Positions 35,775-50,323 of a stretch of 64,000 nt of DNA are shown piece by piece (position 1 is the first letter of the stretch; the number at the start of each line of letters is the position of its first letter). The translations under genes were made by a program, and so were the position numbers. Source of the DNA: Terrabacter sp. Root181 (GTDB lineage Bacteria; Actinomycetota; Actinomycetes; Actinomycetales; Dermatophilaceae); contig NZ_LMHU01000001.1 in the NCBI RefSeq assembly GCF_001428505.1, positions 1,195,813 through 1,259,812 on the forward strand, given 5' to 3'. Under the pieces are notes generated by a model. That model made no database searches, was not told the origin of the DNA, and saw nothing but the letters and a program-made list of their open reading frames with translations.

Positions 35775-36287
35775 TCAGGCCTGCGGGAGTCGCTTGTGGA
35801 TGTCCTCGCTCATGCGCACGACCGAGAGGTAGAACTCGAGGGTCATGCGGATGACGGCGAGGTAGATGATGACGAAGACCGGGCCGAGGATGAGCGCGGC
35901 GAGGCCGGTCCCGACGCTGTTGGCGAAGCCGGCGAACACGAAGATGAGCCAGCTCGCGACGAGCGCCACGGTCGCCAGCAGGTAGACGAACCGCACGAGG
36001 ATCGGCGTGACGAAGTTCGTGAAGCTGAAGTCGAAGAGCGCGGCGAAGAAGCCGGCGCCCTCCCTGGCGGGGTCCGGGATGCTCGACATGCCGCTCGACC
36101 CACCGGTCGGCGCCACGGGCGGCGGCGGGGGAGGGGTGCTGCCGGCGACCGGTGCGTCCGGTGCGCCCGGGGCGGCCGGCACGGGCGACGCGGGCGAGGC
36201 GGGCTGGCCGCTCGGGATCGGCGTCGTCGGGTCGCTGCCGGCGGGCTGGTTGAAGGACGGTTGCTCGGGCGGGTTCGGATCGGACAT
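35775..36287 (-). CDS. DUF4282 membrane protein
   Basis: A 170-residue protein. The first ~70 residues are a Pro/Ala/Gly-rich cytoplasmic linker with six prolines in a row. The C-terminal ~90 residues hold two membrane helices (LVRFVYLLATVALVASWLIF and ALILGPVFVIIYLAVIRMTL) around a short loop, ending with FYLSVVRMSEDIHKRL, the DUF4282 layout. ATG at 36287 has GAGAGGGAAG upstream. The function is unknown. Confidence 0.85.
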   Translation of the reverse strand: MSDPNPPEQPSFNQPAGSDPTTPIPSGQPASPASPVPAAPGAPDAPVAGSTPPPPPPVAPTGGSSGMSSIPDPAREGAGFFAALFDFSFTNFVTPILVRFVYLLATVALVASWLIFVFAGFANSVGTGLAALILGPVFVIIYLAVIRMTLEFYLSVVRMSEDIHKRLPQA

Positions 36288-36603
36288 GGCTTCCCTCTCG
36301 GAAGGAGACGTCAACGGATCTCTGGCGTGCTCCATGCTAGGGCGGGGCCCTGTCCAGAGGCCCGGATCGGCACCCTCGCGCTGCGCGTCGTCGCAGGTCA
36401 GCGGGGTTCTGGCCCGCGCTGCGCGGCGTGTCGCGACGCGCCTGCGGAGGGGTGGGTCTTGACGTCGGGCCCGCGGAGGGCCATATTCGTCGCGTTCGCA
36501 TCGCGAGCTCCCGGTCCGGGAGGCGTGGCAGGTCACGTCGAGGGCGCCGGTCGTTCCAGACCGGTGGGCGCCTCGACAGACGATCTCCGTCTCTTGACCC
36601 GGC

Positions 36604-36632
36604 TGGACACTCCTGCCCTTTACCGGTAGGCT
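36604..36632 (+). promoter_or_regulatory. Probable promoter of rpoB-rpoC
   Basis: TGGACA (36604-36609), a 17-bp spacer, then TAGGCT (36627-36632), 152 bp before the rpoB start. The rest of the 497-bp region 36288-36784 has no supportable gene; it should hold a leader of about 145 nt. Confidence 0.55.
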
Positions 36633-36784
36633 AGGCCTTTGCGCTGCCCATGCCCACCCTTCGCGACCTCGGTCAGGCCAATCACCATGCCATCCGGCAT
36701 CCGGTATGACCTCGGGACCCGCGAGCGGAGCCATGCGGCAACGCGGATCTGAAGATTCGAAAAAGGCCCGTGGAAGGACCCTCC

Positions 36785-39700
36785 TTGGCTGCCTCGCGTA
36801 CTGCGACGAACATGTCCACCGCACAGACCCCTTCGGGGCGTCTGTCCTTCGCGAAGATTCGCGAACCACTCGAGGTCCCCGACCTCCTGGCGCTTCAGAC
36901 GGAGAGCTTCGACTGGCTGCTCGGCAACGAGCGCTGGCAGGCTCGCGTCGCCGCGGCCAAGGCCGAGGGACGCACCGACGTCCCGGACCGGTCCGGGCTC
37001 GAGGAGATCTTCGAGGAGATCTCCCCGATCGAGGACTTCAGCGGCTCCATGTCGCTGTCGTTCCGCGACCACCGCTTCGAGGAGACCCGCAAGACGATCG
37101 AGTCGTGCAAGGAGCGCGACCAGACGTACGACGCACCGCTCTTCGTCACCGCCGAGTTCATGAACGCCCAGACGGGTGAGATCAAGAGCCAGACGGTCTT
37201 CATGGGCGACTTCCCGCTCATGACCGAGCGCGGCACCTTCATCATCAACGGCACCGAGCGTGTCGTCGTCTCGCAGCTCGTCCGCAGCCCGGGCGTCTAC
37301 TTCGAGCGCACGCCCGACAAGACGTCCGACAAGGACATCTACACGGCCAAGATCATCCCGAGCCGCGGTGCCTGGCTCGAGTTCGAGATCGACAAGCGCG
37401 ACATGGTCGGCGTCCGCGTCGACCGCAAGCGCAAGCAGTCGGTCACGGTGCTCCTCAAGGCCCTCGGCTGGACCGAGGCCCAGATCCTCGAGGAGTTCGG
37501 CGAGTTCGAGTCGATGCGCCTCACCCTGGAGAAGGATCACACCCAGGGCCAGGACGACGCGCTGCTCGACATCTACCGCAAGCTGCGCCCGGGCGAGCCG
37601 CCGACCAAGGAGGCCGCGCAGACCCTGCTCGACAACCTCTACTTCAACGGCAAGCGCTACGACCTCGCCAAGGTCGGCCGCTACAAGGTGAACAAGAAGC
37701 TCGGTCTCGACGCCTCGATCAACGACTCGACCCTGTCGATCGACGACATCGTCAAGACGATCAAGTTCATCGTCACGCTGCACGACGGCCAGGACTCGAT
37801 GAAGGGCGTCAAGAACGCCGAGGAGATCGACGTCCGCGTCGAGGTCGACGACATCGACCACTTCGGCAACCGTCGCCTGCGCTCCGTCGGCGAGCTCATC
37901 CAGAACCAGGTCCGCACGGGCCTGTCGCGGATGGAGCGTGTCGTCCGCGAGCGCATGACGACGCAGGACGTCGAGGCGATCACTCCGCAGACCCTGATCA
38001 ACATCCGCCCTGTGGTGGCCTCGATCAAGGAGTTCTTCGGCACGTCGCAGCTCTCGCAGTTCATGGACCAGAACAACCCGCTCGCGGGTCTGACGCACAA
38101 GCGTCGTCTGTCCGCGCTCGGCCCGGGTGGTATCTCCCGTGACCGCGCCCAGATGGAGGTCCGTGACGTCCACCCGTCGCACTACGGCCGCATGTGCCCG
38201 ATCGAGACGCCGGAAGGCCCGAACATCGGCCTCATCGGCTCGCTCGCGTCCTACGGTCGCATCAACGCGTTCGGCTTCATCGAGACGCCGTACCGCAAGG
38301 TGACCGGCGGTCACGTGACCGACGACGTCGACTACCTGTCCGCCGACGAGGAGGACCGCTACGTCGTCGCCCAGGCCAACGCGCCGCTCGACAAGCAGAA
38401 CAACTTCACCGAGGACCGCGTGCTCGTGCGCACCAAGGGCGGAGAGGTCGAGCTCGTCCCCGGCGACGAGGTCGACTACATGGACGTCTCGCCGCGCCAG
38501 ATGGTCTCGGCCGCGACCGCGATGATCCCGTTCCTCGAGCACGATGACGCCAACCGTGCCCTCATGGGCGCCAACATGCAGCGTCAGGCCGTCCCGCTCG
38601 TCAAGAGCGAGGCGCCGATCGTCGGCACCGGCATGGAGTTCCGCGCCGCCCTCGACTCGGGCGACGTCGTCCGCGCCGAGAAGGCCGGAGTCGTCCAGGA
38701 GGTGTCGGCCGACCTCGTCACCGTCGCCAACGACGACGGCACGTACCAGACCTACCGCATCGCCAAGTTCGCGCGCTCCAACCAGGGCACGAGCTACAAC
38801 CAGGTCGTCGTCGTGAACGAGGGCGACCGTCTCGAGGCCGGTGGCGTCATCGCCGACGGTCCCGCGACCGAGGGTGGCGAGATGGCGCTCGGGCGCAACC
38901 TGCTCGTGGCGTTCATGTCGTGGGAGGGCCACAACTACGAGGACGCGATCATCCTCAGCCAGCGTCTGGTCCAGGACGACGTCCTCTCCTCGATCCACAT
39001 CGAGGAGCACGAGGTCGACGCCCGCGACACGAAGCTCGGCCCCGAGGAGATCACCCGGGACATCCCGAACGTCTCCGAGGAGGTCCTCGCCGACCTCGAC
39101 GAGCGCGGCATCATCCGCGTCGGCGCCGAGGTCCGTGACGGTGACCTGCTCGTCGGCAAGGTCACGCCCAAGGGCGAGACCGAGCTGACGCCGGAGGAGC
39201 GCCTGCTGCGCGCCATCTTCGGTGAGAAGGCGCGCGAGGTCCGTGACACGAGCCTCAAGGTGCCCCACGGCGAGACCGGCACGGTCATCGGCGTCAAGGA
39301 GTTCCGTGCCGACCTGGGCGACGACCTGCCGCCCGGCGTCAACCAGCTCGTCCGCGTCTACGTGGCCAACAAGCGCAAGATCACCGACGGTGACAAGCTC
39401 GCCGGCCGCCACGGCAACAAGGGCGTCATCTCCAAGATCCTGCCGGTCGAGGACATGCCGTTCCTCGAGGACGGCACGGCGGTCGACGTCGTGCTCAACC
39501 CGCACGGTGTGCCGCGACGCATGAACCTCGGCCAGATCCTCGAGCTGCACCTCGGCTGGGCCGCCTCGCGCGGCTGGAAGATCGAGGGCAACCCGGAGTG
39601 GGCCAAGGAGATCGCGCCCGACGCGCACGAGGCCCCCGCGGGCACGCGCGTGGCGACGCCGGTCTTCGACGGTGCGTCGGAGGACGTCGTCACGGGTCTG

Positions 39701-40267
39701 CTCGACTCGACGCTCAAGACGCGCGACGGGGTCCGCCTCATCGACGCCTCGGGCAAGACGCGCCTCTTCGACGGCCGCTCCGGCGAGCCGTTCCCCGAGC
39801 CCGTCGCGGTCGGCTACATGTACATCCTCAAGCTCCACCACCTCGTCGACGACAAGATCCACGCTCGTTCGACGGGTCCGTACTCCATGATCACCCAGCA
39901 GCCGCTCGGCGGTAAGGCCCAGTTCGGTGGCCAGCGCTTCGGTGAGATGGAGGTCTGGGCCCTCGAGGCGTACGGCGCCGCCTACACGCTCCAGGAGCTC
40001 CTGACGATCAAGTCGGACGACGTTCCCGGCCGCGTGAAGGTCTACGAGGCCATCGTCAAGGGCGAGAACATCCCCGACTCGGGCATCCCGGAGTCGTTCA
40101 AGGTCCTCCTCAAGGAGATGCAGTCGCTGTGTCTCAACGTCGAGGTCCTGAGCAGCGACGGCACCACGATCGAGATGAAGGAGTCCGACGAGGAGGTCTT
40201 CCGCGCGGCGGAGGAGCTCGGCATCGACCTGAGCCGGCGTGAGCCGTCCAGCGTCGAAGAGGTCTGA
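36785..40267 (+). CDS. rpoB: DNA-directed RNA polymerase subunit beta
   Basis: A 1160-residue catalytic subunit. The rifampicin pocket reads [20 protein letters not shown] then [11 protein letters not shown]; the positions equivalent to E. coli D516, H526 and S531 are wild type, so no canonical rifampicin-resistance change. Further landmarks are [33 protein letters not shown] and the C-terminal clamp segment [20 protein letters not shown] chose TTG at 36785 (LAASRTATN), the start type used by Streptomyces rpoB, with GGAAGGA upstream; GTG at 36770 is the alternative. Confidence 0.96.
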   Translation: MAASRTATNMSTAQTPSGRLSFAKIREPLEVPDLLALQTESFDWLLGNERWQARVAAAKAEGRTDVPDRSGLEEIFEEISPIEDFSGSMSLSFRDHRFEETRKTIESCKERDQTYDAPLFVTAEFMNAQTGEIKSQTVFMGDFPLMTERGTFIINGTERVVVSQLVRSPGVYFERTPDKTSDKDIYTAKIIPSRGAWLEFEIDKRDMVGVRVDRKRKQSVTVLLKALGWTEAQILEEFGEFESMRLTLEKDHTQGQDDALLDIYRKLRPGEPPTKEAAQTLLDNLYFNGKRYDLAKVGRYKVNKKLGLDASINDSTLSIDDIVKTIKFIVTLHDGQDSMKGVKNAEEIDVRVEVDDIDHFGNRRLRSVGELIQNQVRTGLSRMERVVRERMTTQDVEAITPQTLINIRPVVASIKEFFGTSQLSQFMDQNNPLAGLTHKRRLSALGPGGISRDRAQMEVRDVHPSHYGRMCPIETPEGPNIGLIGSLASYGRINAFGFIETPYRKVTGGHVTDDVDYLSADEEDRYVVAQANAPLDKQNNFTEDRVLVRTKGGEVELVPGDEVDYMDVSPRQMVSAATAMIPFLEHDDANRALMGANMQRQAVPLVKSEAPIVGTGMEFRAALDSGDVVRAEKAGVVQEVSADLVTVANDDGTYQTYRIAKFARSNQGTSYNQVVVVNEGDRLEAGGVIADGPATEGGEMALGRNLLVAFMSWEGHNYEDAIILSQRLVQDDVLSSIHIEEHEVDARDTKLGPEEITRDIPNVSEEVLADLDERGIIRVGAEVRDGDLLVGKVTPKGETELTPEERLLRAIFGEKAREVRDTSLKVPHGETGTVIGVKEFRADLGDDLPPGVNQLVRVYVANKRKITDGDKLAGRHGNKGVISKILPVEDMPFLEDGTAVDVVLNPHGVPRRMNLGQILELHLGWAASRGWKIEGNPEWAKEIAPDAHEAPAGTRVATPVFDGASEDVVTGLLDSTLKTRDGVRLIDASGKTRLFDGRSGEPFPEPVAVGYMYILKLHHLVDDKIHARSTGPYSMITQQPLGGKAQFGGQRFGEMEVWALEAYGAAYTLQELLTIKSDDVPGRVKVYEAIVKGENIPDSGIPESFKVLLKEMQSLCLNVEVLSSDGTTIEMKESDEEVFRAAEELGIDLSRREPSSVEEV

Positions 40268-40291
40268 GAAGGCCACCTAACGACAAGCGGT

Positions 40292-40325
40292 GCGTATGCC
40301 GCTGGGCCCGCTCAGCGGCATACGC
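40292..40325 (+). promoter_or_regulatory. GTATGCC hairpin between rpoB and rpoC
   Basis: A 12-bp stem with arms gcgtatgccgct and agcggcatacgc around a 10-nt loop, between the rpoB stop and the rpoC ribosome binding site. There is no T tract. The 16-mer cgtatgccgctgggcc recurs just before the rpoC terminator at 44328. Confidence 0.75.
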
Positions 40326-40388
40326 CCCCTCGTCAACGAACACCACTCAGACCAAAGACTTAACGAGAGTTACGAGAGAAGGAACCAC

Positions 40389-44285
<3,897 letters not shown>

Positions 44286-44337
44286 CCGGTCCCGTCCACC
44301 GCGTGAGCGGCGGACGACGACCACCACGTATGCCGCT

Positions 44338-44367
44338 GGGCCGGCTCCCCGACAGGGGAGCCGGCCC
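44338..44367 (+). terminator. Intrinsic terminator after rpoC
   Basis: A perfect 13-bp GC-rich stem (44338-44350 with 44355-44367) with a GACA loop, 52 nt after the stop. It lacks a T tail. Confidence 0.85.
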
Positions 44368-44491
44368 TCGGCGCGTTCGGGGGAGCGACCGGTTCAGCGC
44401 GCGGGCAGCGGACAAATCGGACTAGTCTCGCGGGCAAGGTGAGTGTCTGGCGGGCGCCAGGGCCGGCCGGCGACACCCTCGGGAGGTCGTC

Positions 44492-46054
44492 ATGTTCGGT
44501 GCTCCTCGCTCGCTCAAGGTCGTGCGTGGCTCGCGTGGTCCGCGCCACCGCCCGGTGCGCTGGCCCTTCCTCCTGGCGGTGGCGATGCTGGCCGTCGCCG
44601 CCATCGTCGCCTCGGCGCCACCCGGGTCCGGCGCCACCGTCTACTCGACGCGCGACGCCGCCCTGCGCCGCGAGGTGGGCCGGCTCATGACCGACCCGAG
44701 CGTGACGGCGTCGACGGCGCACGTCGGGGTCGTCGTGGCCGACGCGTCCACGCGCACGCCGGTCTACGTCCGCTACGCCAACACCCCGCTCGCCCCCGCA
44801 TCGACCCAGAAGACCTTCACCGCGGCTGCGGCGATGTACACGCTCGGCAGCGGCTACCGGTGGCGCACCGACGTCTATGCGCCGTCGGCCCCCGTCGGGG
44901 GAGTGGTGTCGGGGCGGCTCTACCTCAAGGGCGCCGGCGACCCGACGCTGCTCGAGCGCGACCTGACGGCGCTGGCGAGCGCGCTGCGGTCCAAGGGCGT
45001 CACGCGGGTCACGGGTGACGTCGTCGCCGACGCGTCCGCCTTCGACGAGGTGCGCTACAGCCCGTACTGGTCGACGTCGTACGCGTCGAGCTACTACGCC
45101 GCCCAGGTGTCGGCCCTGACGCTGGCACCCGACACGGACTACGACGCGGGCACGGTCATCGTCTCCGCGAGCCCCGGCACGAGCACGACGAGCGCGCCCC
45201 GTCTCACGGTGACGCCGGCGTCCGCTGCCTCGCACGTGCGCGTCGTCAACAGGGCACGCACCTCCGCCACGGGCTCCATGACGACGATCGCGGTCACCCG
45301 GGCCTCCGGCACCAACACGCTGACGGTCACGGGCCAGGTGCCGCTCGGGCACTCGGCCGCCAGGAAGTGGGTCACGGTCGACGACCCCGCCCTCATGACG
45401 GCGCGGGCACTGCGCACCCGTCTCGTCGCCGCGGGCATCCGGGTCGACGGCACCGCGGTGCGCGGCACCACCCCGGCCGGGCAGTCCCTGCTGGCGCGCC
45501 ACACGTCGATGACCCTGGGGCAGCTGCTCGTGCCCTTCCTCAAGCTGAGCAACAACGGACACGCCGAGGCCATCACCAAGACCCTGGGGTCGAGGTATGG
45601 CCGCCCGGGCAACTGGGCCGACGGCACGAAGGCCCTGCGCGACTACGCCGCCCGCGTCGGCATCCCCGTCGCCGGCCTGCGGTTCGTCGACGGCTCCGGG
45701 CTCGCGAGGGCCAACCGCCTGACACCCAGCCAGCTCGCGACGCTGCTCGACAAGGTCCAGCGCACGTCGTGGTGGCCGACCTTCCGCGCCGCGTTACCGG
45801 TCGCGGGCACTGACCCCGTCCGATGGACCGGGGGCACCCTGGCCGGCCGGATGCGGGGCACGGCCGCCGCCGGCAACCTCCGCGCCAAGAACGGCAGCCT
45901 GACCGGCGTCACGTCCCTCGCGGGCTACGTCACAGGGGCCGACGGCCGTCGCTACGTGTTCGTCATGATCAGCAACTACTCCGGCATCTCGCCGCGGCCC
46001 GTGGAGGATCGTCTGGGCGTGCTGCTCGCGCGGTGGCGCATGACCAACCGCTGA
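44492..46054 (+). CDS. dacB: D-alanyl-D-alanine carboxypeptidase/endopeptidase, PBP4 (S13) type
   Basis: A 520-residue exported penicillin-binding protein that trims or cleaves peptidoglycan cross-links. The signal/anchor is PFLLAVAMLAVAAIVASAPP after a basic N-region. Motif 1 is S104-T-Q-K107, motif 2 S353-N-N355. Motif 3, usually KTG, reads K466-N-G468 in RAKNGSLTGVTSLAGY, so the KTG threonine is Asn. GGGAGG precedes the ATG. A TAGTCT at 44423-44428 may be its -10. Confidence 0.92.
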   Translation: MFGAPRSLKVVRGSRGPRHRPVRWPFLLAVAMLAVAAIVASAPPGSGATVYSTRDAALRREVGRLMTDPSVTASTAHVGVVVADASTRTPVYVRYANTPLAPASTQKTFTAAAAMYTLGSGYRWRTDVYAPSAPVGGVVSGRLYLKGAGDPTLLERDLTALASALRSKGVTRVTGDVVADASAFDEVRYSPYWSTSYASSYYAAQVSALTLAPDTDYDAGTVIVSASPGTSTTSAPRLTVTPASAASHVRVVNRARTSATGSMTTIAVTRASGTNTLTVTGQVPLGHSAARKWVTVDDPALMTARALRTRLVAAGIRVDGTAVRGTTPAGQSLLARHTSMTLGQLLVPFLKLSNNGHAEAITKTLGSRYGRPGNWADGTKALRDYAARVGIPVAGLRFVDGSGLARANRLTPSQLATLLDKVQRTSWWPTFRAALPVAGTDPVRWTGGTLAGRMRGTAAAGNLRAKNGSLTGVTSLAGYVTGADGRRYVFVMISNYSGISPRPVEDRLGVLLARWRMTNR

Positions 46055-46076
46055 CCCGCGGGACCCGCTGCGTCGG

Positions 46077-46082
46077 TAGGGT
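46077..46082 (+). promoter_or_regulatory. -10 box for leaderless Usp-like gene
   Basis: TAGGGT ends 6 nt before the ATG at 46089, with no ribosome binding site. Confidence 0.5.
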
Positions 46083-46088
46083 GGTCGC

Positions 46089-46715
46089 ATGACCGAGCCC
46101 ACGGCCGACGAGCCCAACGCGACCGAGCCCGCCGACCACGCGTCGCCGGCCGCGCCCACCGCCGACGAGCCCCTCGAGGCCACTGAGCCCACCGAGGCGA
46201 CCGAGCCGACCGAAGCCACCGACGCCGACAGCGGTCCGGCGCCGACGATCATCGTGCTGACCGAGGAGGCGCTCAAGCCGGTCGACGTCGACAAGATCAT
46301 CGGTCTGCACGAGGAGGACGCGCCGACCTACCGCGTGCTCGTCCCCGCCGACACCGAGCGCAACCTGCTCAGCTCCTTCCTCAACCACCTCAGCCTCTTC
46401 GAGATGCGAGAGGCCCTCGAGTCCCTGCGTCCCGTCGACCGGACCGAGGCCCACAGCGACGCCGACACCGCACTGTCGACCACCTTGGCCGAGTTCGAGG
46501 GACACGACGTCGTCGCCACCGGGGAGATCACTGCCGACGACCCCATGCCGACGCTCGTCGAGGAGGTGGCCCGTCTCGGTGCGCGCGAGGTCGTCGTCGT
46601 CACCGAGCCGCACGCGGTCGAGGACACCTTCCACACCGACTGGGCCTCCCGGGCCCGCGAGACGCTCGGCGTGCCCGTGCTGCACATGTATGCCGGAGAC
46701 TGGCGCCTGGGCTGA
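46089..46715 (+). CDS. Hypothetical protein, acidic tail plus universal-stress-like fold
   Basis: A 208-residue soluble protein. The first ~50 residues are a Glu/Pro/Thr repeat (ATEPTEATEPTEAT). The rest alternates strands and helices in a Rossmann-like order: PTIIVLTEEAL, TYRVLVPADTERNLL, HDVVATGEITADDPMPTLVEEV, AREVVVVTEPHAVED, VPVLHMYAGDW. This resembles UspA-type folds but has no nucleotide-binding glycine loop. The function is unknown. It lies between dacB and the str promoter. Confidence 0.72.
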   Translation: MTEPTADEPNATEPADHASPAAPTADEPLEATEPTEATEPTEATDADSGPAPTIIVLTEEALKPVDVDKIIGLHEEDAPTYRVLVPADTERNLLSSFLNHLSLFEMREALESLRPVDRTEAHSDADTALSTTLAEFEGHDVVATGEITADDPMPTLVEEVARLGAREVVVVTEPHAVEDTFHTDWASRARETLGVPVLHMYAGDWRLG

Positions 46716-46819
46716 GCCGGCCGACCCCGGCCCGACCCGAGCACTCGTCGGGGTGACGTGCCCGCGCTCCGCAGCGGACGGCATACCCCATCGGCCCCGC
46801 ACGGGCCGGTCTATCCGAT

Positions 46820-46848
46820 TTGGTCGGCGTGCCGCGCCCCGGTACGCT
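46820..46848 (+). promoter_or_regulatory. Promoter of the str operon (rpsL-rpsG-fusA)
   Basis: -35 TTGGTC (46820-46825), a 17-bp spacer, then -10 TACGCT (46843-46848). The context CGATTTGGTC matches the rplJ promoter exactly. Transcription should give a leader of about 270 nt. Confidence 0.75.
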
Positions 46849-47124
46849 TGAACACTGTGTCTGAGGCACGTACTCAGGCATGCGCGATGACGGCCTCGGT
46901 GCCCTGTCCGCCCGCTCGCTGCGGACGCGACATCACTGCGGTCCAGAGCACACCTTTCGCCGGGCAACCGCTCCGACCGACTGCCTTCCGGCAGTCGTCA
47001 CGAGGGGAAGTGCAGGGGGAAGTACCGGTTCCGACACACCCGACCTCGGGGGTCGAGGAGCCGAACAGCCAAGGAGTCGTCCGCCAGGACGACTGACAAC
47101 GAGCAACGTTATGGAGTAACCAGG
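46849..47124 (+). promoter_or_regulatory. rpsL 5' leader with two hairpins
   Basis: About 275 nt of untranslated RNA. Hairpin 1 at 46979-46996 has GACTGCC/GGCAGTC around TTCC. Hairpin 2 at 47041-47055 has CGACC/GGTCG around TCGGG. The block cccgacctcgggggtcg is repeated exactly in the S10 leader at 58121-58137. An S7 or other autogenous control site is possible but not shown. Confidence 0.6.
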
Positions 47125-47499
47125 TTGCCTACCATCAACCAGCTGGTCCGCAAGGGCCGCCAGGACAAGGCCAGCAAGGCCAAGACCCCGGCGCTCAAGG
47201 GCTCGCCCCAGCGCCGCGGTGTGTGCACCCGCGTGTACACCACCACCCCCAAGAAGCCGAACTCTGCCCTGCGCAAGGTCGCCCGCGTGCGCCTCAGCTC
47301 GGGCATCGAGGTCACGGCCTACATCCCCGGCGTCGGCCACAACCTGCAGGAGCACTCGATCGTGCTCGTGCGCGGTGGTCGTGTGAAGGACCTCCCGGGT
47401 GTGCGTTACAAGATCGTCCGCGGCACGCTCGACACCCAGGGTGTCAAGAACCGCAAGCAGGCTCGTAGCCGTTACGGCGCGAAGAAGGAGAAGAGCTGA
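47125..47499 (+). CDS. rpsL: 30S ribosomal protein S12
   Basis: A 124-residue decoding-centre protein. [18 protein letters not shown] and [18 protein letters not shown] carry both lysines (E. coli K42 and K87 equivalents) in wild-type form, so there is no canonical streptomycin-resistance change. The start is TTG at 47125 with GGAG upstream. First gene of the str operon. Confidence 0.96.
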   Translation: MPTINQLVRKGRQDKASKAKTPALKGSPQRRGVCTRVYTTTPKKPNSALRKVARVRLSSGIEVTAYIPGVGHNLQEHSIVLVRGGRVKDLPGVRYKIVRGTLDTQGVKNRKQARSRYGAKKEKS

Positions 47500-47969
47500 T
47501 GCCTCGTAAGGGACCCGCTCCGAAGCGCCCGCTCGTCGTCGACCCGGTCTACCAGAGCCCGCTCGTCACGCAGCTCGTCAACAAGATCCTCCTCGACGGC
47601 AAGAAGTCGATCGCCGAGATGATCGTCTACGGCGCCCTCGAGGGCTGCCGCCAGAAGACTGGCACCGACCCCGTCGCCACGCTCAAGCGCGCGCTCGACA
47701 ACGTCAAGCCGGCCATGGAGGTCAAGAGCCGTCGCGTCGGTGGCGCGACCTACCAGGTGCCGATCGAGGTCAAGCCCAACCGCTCGACCACCCTCGCCCT
47801 GCGCTGGCTCGTCGGCTACTCGCGGCAGCGCCGTGAGAAGACGATGACCGAGCGCCTGATGAACGAGATCCTCGACGCGAGCAACGGCCTCGGCGCCGCT
47901 GTCAAGCGCCGCGAGGACACCCACAAGATGGCCGAGTCCAACAAGGCCTTCGCGCACTACCGCTGGTGA
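47499..47969 (+). CDS. rpsG: 30S ribosomal protein S7
   Basis: A 156-residue 16S rRNA 3'-domain organiser and head protein. It starts [20 protein letters not shown] and includes [14 protein letters not shown] and [20 protein letters not shown]. The ATG overlaps the rpsL stop by one base. Confidence 0.97.
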   Translation: MPRKGPAPKRPLVVDPVYQSPLVTQLVNKILLDGKKSIAEMIVYGALEGCRQKTGTDPVATLKRALDNVKPAMEVKSRRVGGATYQVPIEVKPNRSTTLALRWLVGYSRQRREKTMTERLMNEILDASNGLGAAVKRREDTHKMAESNKAFAHYRW

Positions 47970-47981
47970 CCCAGCGGTCCG

Positions 47982-48018
47982 GCCGGTATGCCGGGAGCCC
48001 GCTCCACGGCATACCGGC
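47982..48018 (+). promoter_or_regulatory. GTATGCC hairpin between rpsG and fusA
   Basis: Twelve-bp stem with arms gccggtatgccg and cggcataccggc around a 13-nt loop in the 132-bp rpsG-fusA spacer. There is no T tail, so it may partially terminate, cap or mark a processing site. Confidence 0.72.
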
Positions 48019-48101
48019 TGGGCACGCGCCCGCCCGTCGCACGACGCGGCCCACGGCGCCCACGATTTTCACCCCACGACGAATGAGACGAGAAACCTGA
48101 C

Positions 48102-50219
48102 GTGGCACTCGACGTCCTGACGGACCTCAAGAAGGTCCGCAACATCGGCATCATGGCGCACATCGACGCTGGCAAGACCACGGTGACGGAGCGCATCCTC
48201 TTCTACACCGGTGTCAACCACAAGATCGGTGAGACCCACGACGGTGCGTCGACGACCGACTGGATGGAGCAGGAGAAGGAGCGCGGCATCACGATCACGT
48301 CTGCCGCCGTGACCTCCTTCTGGGAGGGCACCCAGATCAACATCATCGACACCCCCGGACACGTGGACTTCACCGTCGAGGTCGAGCGCTCGCTGCGCGT
48401 CCTCGACGGTGCCGTCGCCGTGTTCGACGGCAAGGAGGGTGTCGAGCCGCAGTCCGAGACGGTGTGGCGTCAGGCCGACAAGTACGACGTGCCGCGCATC
48501 TGCTTCGTCAACAAGATGGACAAGCTCGGCGCCGACTTCTACTTCACCGTGGCGACCATCAAGGACCGCCTCGGTGCCGAGCCGCTCGTCATGCAGCTGC
48601 CGATCGGTGCCGAGAACGACTTCCTCGGTGTCATCGACCTCGTCTACATGCGTGCCCTCGTGTGGCCCGGCGACGCCAAGGGCGACGTGACCATGGGTGC
48701 CAAGTACGAGATCGCCGAGATCCCGGCCGACCTCCAGGCGAAGGCCGAGGAGTACCGCATGGCCCTCGTCGAGCGCGTCGCCGAGTCCGACGACGACCTC
48801 ATGGAGAAGTACCTCGGCGGCGAGGAGCTGACCCCCGAGGAGCTCAAGGCCGGCATCCGCAAGCTCACCGTGAGCTCCGAGCTCTACCCGGTGTTCTGCG
48901 GCTCCGCCTTCAAGAACCGTGGCGTCCAGCCGATGCTCGACGCCGTCGTCGACTACCTCCCGTCGCCGCTCGACGTGCCGCCGATGATCGGCCACAAGCC
49001 GGGCGACGAGGCCGTCGAGCTGACCCGCGCGCCGTCCACCGAGGAGCCCTTCTCGGCGCTGGCGTTCAAGGTCGCGACGCACCCGTTCTTCGGCACGCTG
49101 ACCTTCATCCGCGTCTACTCGGGCCACATCAGCTCGGGCACGAGCGTCATCAACTCGACGAAGGGCCGCAAGGAGCGCATCGGGAAGCTCTTCCAGATGC
49201 ACGCCAACAAGGAGAACCCCGTCGAGGAGGCCCTCGCCGGCCACATCTACGCGGCCATCGGCCTCAAGGACACGACGACCGGCGACACCCTGTCGGACAT
49301 CAACGAGCAGATCGTGCTCGAGTCGATGACCTTCCCCGACCCGGTCATCCAGGTCGCCATCGAGCCCAAGACCAAGGGTGACCAGGAGAAGCTCGGCACG
49401 GCCATCCAGAAGCTCTCGGCCGAGGACCCGACCTTCCAGGTCCACCACGACGAGGACACCGGCCAGACGATCATCGCCGGCATGGGTGAGCTGCACCTCG
49501 ACATCCTCGTCGACCGCATGAAGCGCGAGTTCAAGGTCGAGGCCAACGTCGGCAAGCCGCAGGTGGCCTACCGCGAGACGATCCGCCGCGCCGTGCTCAA
49601 GTACGACTACACGCACAAGAAGCAGACCGGTGGCTCGGGTCAGTTCGCCAAGGTCCAGGTCAGCTTCGAGCCCCTGGGCGAGACCGAGGACGGCTCGATG
49701 TACGAGTTCGTCAACGGTGTCACCGGTGGTCGCGTCCCGCGTGAGTACATCCCGTCCGTCGACGCCGGCATCCAGGACGCCATGCAGTACGGCGTGCTCG
49801 CCGGATACCCCCTCGTGGGCATCAAGGCGACCCTGAACGACGGCGCCTACCACGACGTCGACTCCTCGGAGATGGCGTTCAAGATCGCCGGCTCGATGGT
49901 CCTCAAGGAGGCCATCAGGAAGGCGGACCCGGTCCTGCTCGAGCCGATGATGGCCGTCGAGGTCCGTACGCCCGAGGACTACATGGGCGACGTCATCGGT
50001 GACATCAACTCCCGCCGTGGCCAGATCCAGGGCATGGAGGACATCAGCGGCGCCAAGGTCGTCAAGGGCCTCGTCCCGCTGTCCGAGATGTTCGGCTACG
50101 TCGGCGACCTGCGCTCCAAGACGCAGGGTCGCGCGAGCTTCTCCATGGAGTTCGACTCCTACGCAGAGGTCCCCAAGGCCGTTGCCGAGGAGATCATCAA
50201 GAAGACCCGCGGGGAGTGA
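48102..50219 (+). CDS. fusA: Elongation factor G
   Basis: A 705-residue translocase GTPase. G1 is AHIDAGKTT (from residue 19), with DTPGHVDF and [10 protein letters not shown] following; domain IV contains [14 protein letters not shown] and the tip [21 protein letters not shown]. The start is GTG at 48102 after GAGACGAGA. tuf follows after 104 bp. Confidence 0.97.
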   Translation: MALDVLTDLKKVRNIGIMAHIDAGKTTVTERILFYTGVNHKIGETHDGASTTDWMEQEKERGITITSAAVTSFWEGTQINIIDTPGHVDFTVEVERSLRVLDGAVAVFDGKEGVEPQSETVWRQADKYDVPRICFVNKMDKLGADFYFTVATIKDRLGAEPLVMQLPIGAENDFLGVIDLVYMRALVWPGDAKGDVTMGAKYEIAEIPADLQAKAEEYRMALVERVAESDDDLMEKYLGGEELTPEELKAGIRKLTVSSELYPVFCGSAFKNRGVQPMLDAVVDYLPSPLDVPPMIGHKPGDEAVELTRAPSTEEPFSALAFKVATHPFFGTLTFIRVYSGHISSGTSVINSTKGRKERIGKLFQMHANKENPVEEALAGHIYAAIGLKDTTTGDTLSDINEQIVLESMTFPDPVIQVAIEPKTKGDQEKLGTAIQKLSAEDPTFQVHHDEDTGQTIIAGMGELHLDILVDRMKREFKVEANVGKPQVAYRETIRRAVLKYDYTHKKQTGGSGQFAKVQVSFEPLGETEDGSMYEFVNGVTGGRVPREYIPSVDAGIQDAMQYGVLAGYPLVGIKATLNDGAYHDVDSSEMAFKIAGSMVLKEAIRKADPVLLEPMMAVEVRTPEDYMGDVIGDINSRRGQIQGMEDISGAKVVKGLVPLSEMFGYVGDLRSKTQGRASFSMEFDSYAEVPKAVAEEIIKKTRGE

Positions 50220-50323
50220 CTGCGGGCCATCCCGTAGTCTCTTCCATCGGAAACCACCCCAACAGCGCCACGTCCTGCCCTGGTCGTACGGCGTAACACG
50301 AGATAGTCCTGAGGAGGACCACA

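Noticed and set aside
36288-36784. Small gene in the rpoB upstream region
   Set aside because: Short frames lack ribosome binding sites and coding bias; the region fits promoter plus leader.
36620-40276. 1218-codon antisense frame opposite rpoB
   Set aside because: Same kind of shadow; composition lacks a hydrophobic core and there is no ribosome binding site.
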